NCBI GenBank assembly: GCA_021828635.1
Contig: JAJZEJ010000382.1
Span: 1-6,456, forward strand
DNA from: Chloroflexota bacterium
Lineage (GTDB): Bacteria > Chloroflexota > Ktedonobacteria > Ktedonobacterales > Ktedonobacteraceae
DNA length: 6,456 bases
Direction: 5' to 3'
The translations under genes were made by a program, and so were the position numbers. Below are positions 6,390 through 6,456 of this stretch, one piece after another; the stretch's first letter is position 1; each line of letters opens with the position of its first letter. The notes under the pieces are model-generated. The model was not told the DNA's origin. It made no database searches and saw only the letters and a list, made by a program, of their open reading frames with translations.

Positions 6390-6456
6390 GAGATGCAAGA
6401 ATAATGAGGCAAAAGATAATATATATTACGGTGAAGAGCCAGGTGAGCGATCGGAA

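Larger units (their letters stand above)
6229..6456. other. AT-rich non-coding right edge
   Basis: About 32% G+C by hand count over 6241-6420, clearly below the genes to the left. No convincing reading frame or RNA gene is seen. It holds the promoter of the phosphoesterase-NTPase gene, the 15-base inverted repeat, and the perfect AT palindrome TAATATATATTA (6417-6428), which may belong to the control region of a gene beyond the window. Confidence 0.6.

Noticed and set aside
1..6456. CRISPR array, tRNA, rRNA, insertion sequence or attachment site
   Set aside because: No regularly spaced repeats, no cloverleaf-like sequence, no transposase frame and no paired terminal repeats with target duplications were seen on either strand.

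Overview
The window carries five protein genes from a bacterial chromosome. The groEL tail (ending [13 protein letters not shown], with no GGM repeats), the Gram-positive-style ribosome sites and promoters, and the mix of a PadR regulator, an SRPBCC protein, an EamA transporter and a large phosphoesterase-NTPase would suit a large, accessory-rich genome such as a Chloroflexota member (Ktedonobacteria-like). That assignment is inference; nothing here proves it. Hand counts of sampled 60-base rows give about 52-67% G+C in groEL, about 37-55% in the large phosphoesterase gene, and about 32% in the right-hand non-coding edge (6241-6420).

Left part (1-840): the 3' half of a chaperonin GroEL gene, running in from beyond the left edge, closed by a strong intrinsic terminator. 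Second part (850-2122): a PadR-family regulator on the minus strand and an SRPBCC-fold protein on the plus strand are divergently arranged around a 202-base control region (1471-1672). That region holds a consensus promoter whose -10 hexamer is the exact centre of a perfect dyad, TTCAAGT-N6-ACTTGAA. The simplest reading is a small switch in which the PadR protein represses the SRPBCC gene and perhaps itself.

Third part (2112-3071): a ten-helix EamA/DMT-type membrane transporter on the minus strand. It converges on the SRPBCC gene, and the two genes share 11 bases at their stop codons.

Right part (3259-6228): one 989-residue protein on the minus strand. It joins a complete calcineurin-like metallophosphoesterase domain to a STAND-like P-loop NTPase, a probable winged helix and a helical-repeat C-terminus. 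This effector-switch-sensor layout is typical of bacterial conflict or antiphage proteins, and it is the most interesting item in the window. It has its own promoter (extended -10) and appears to be a stand-alone gene. The last 228 bases (6229-6456) are AT-rich and non-coding. They hold this promoter and a 15-base imperfect inverted repeat. No RNA gene, CRISPR array or insertion sequence was seen.
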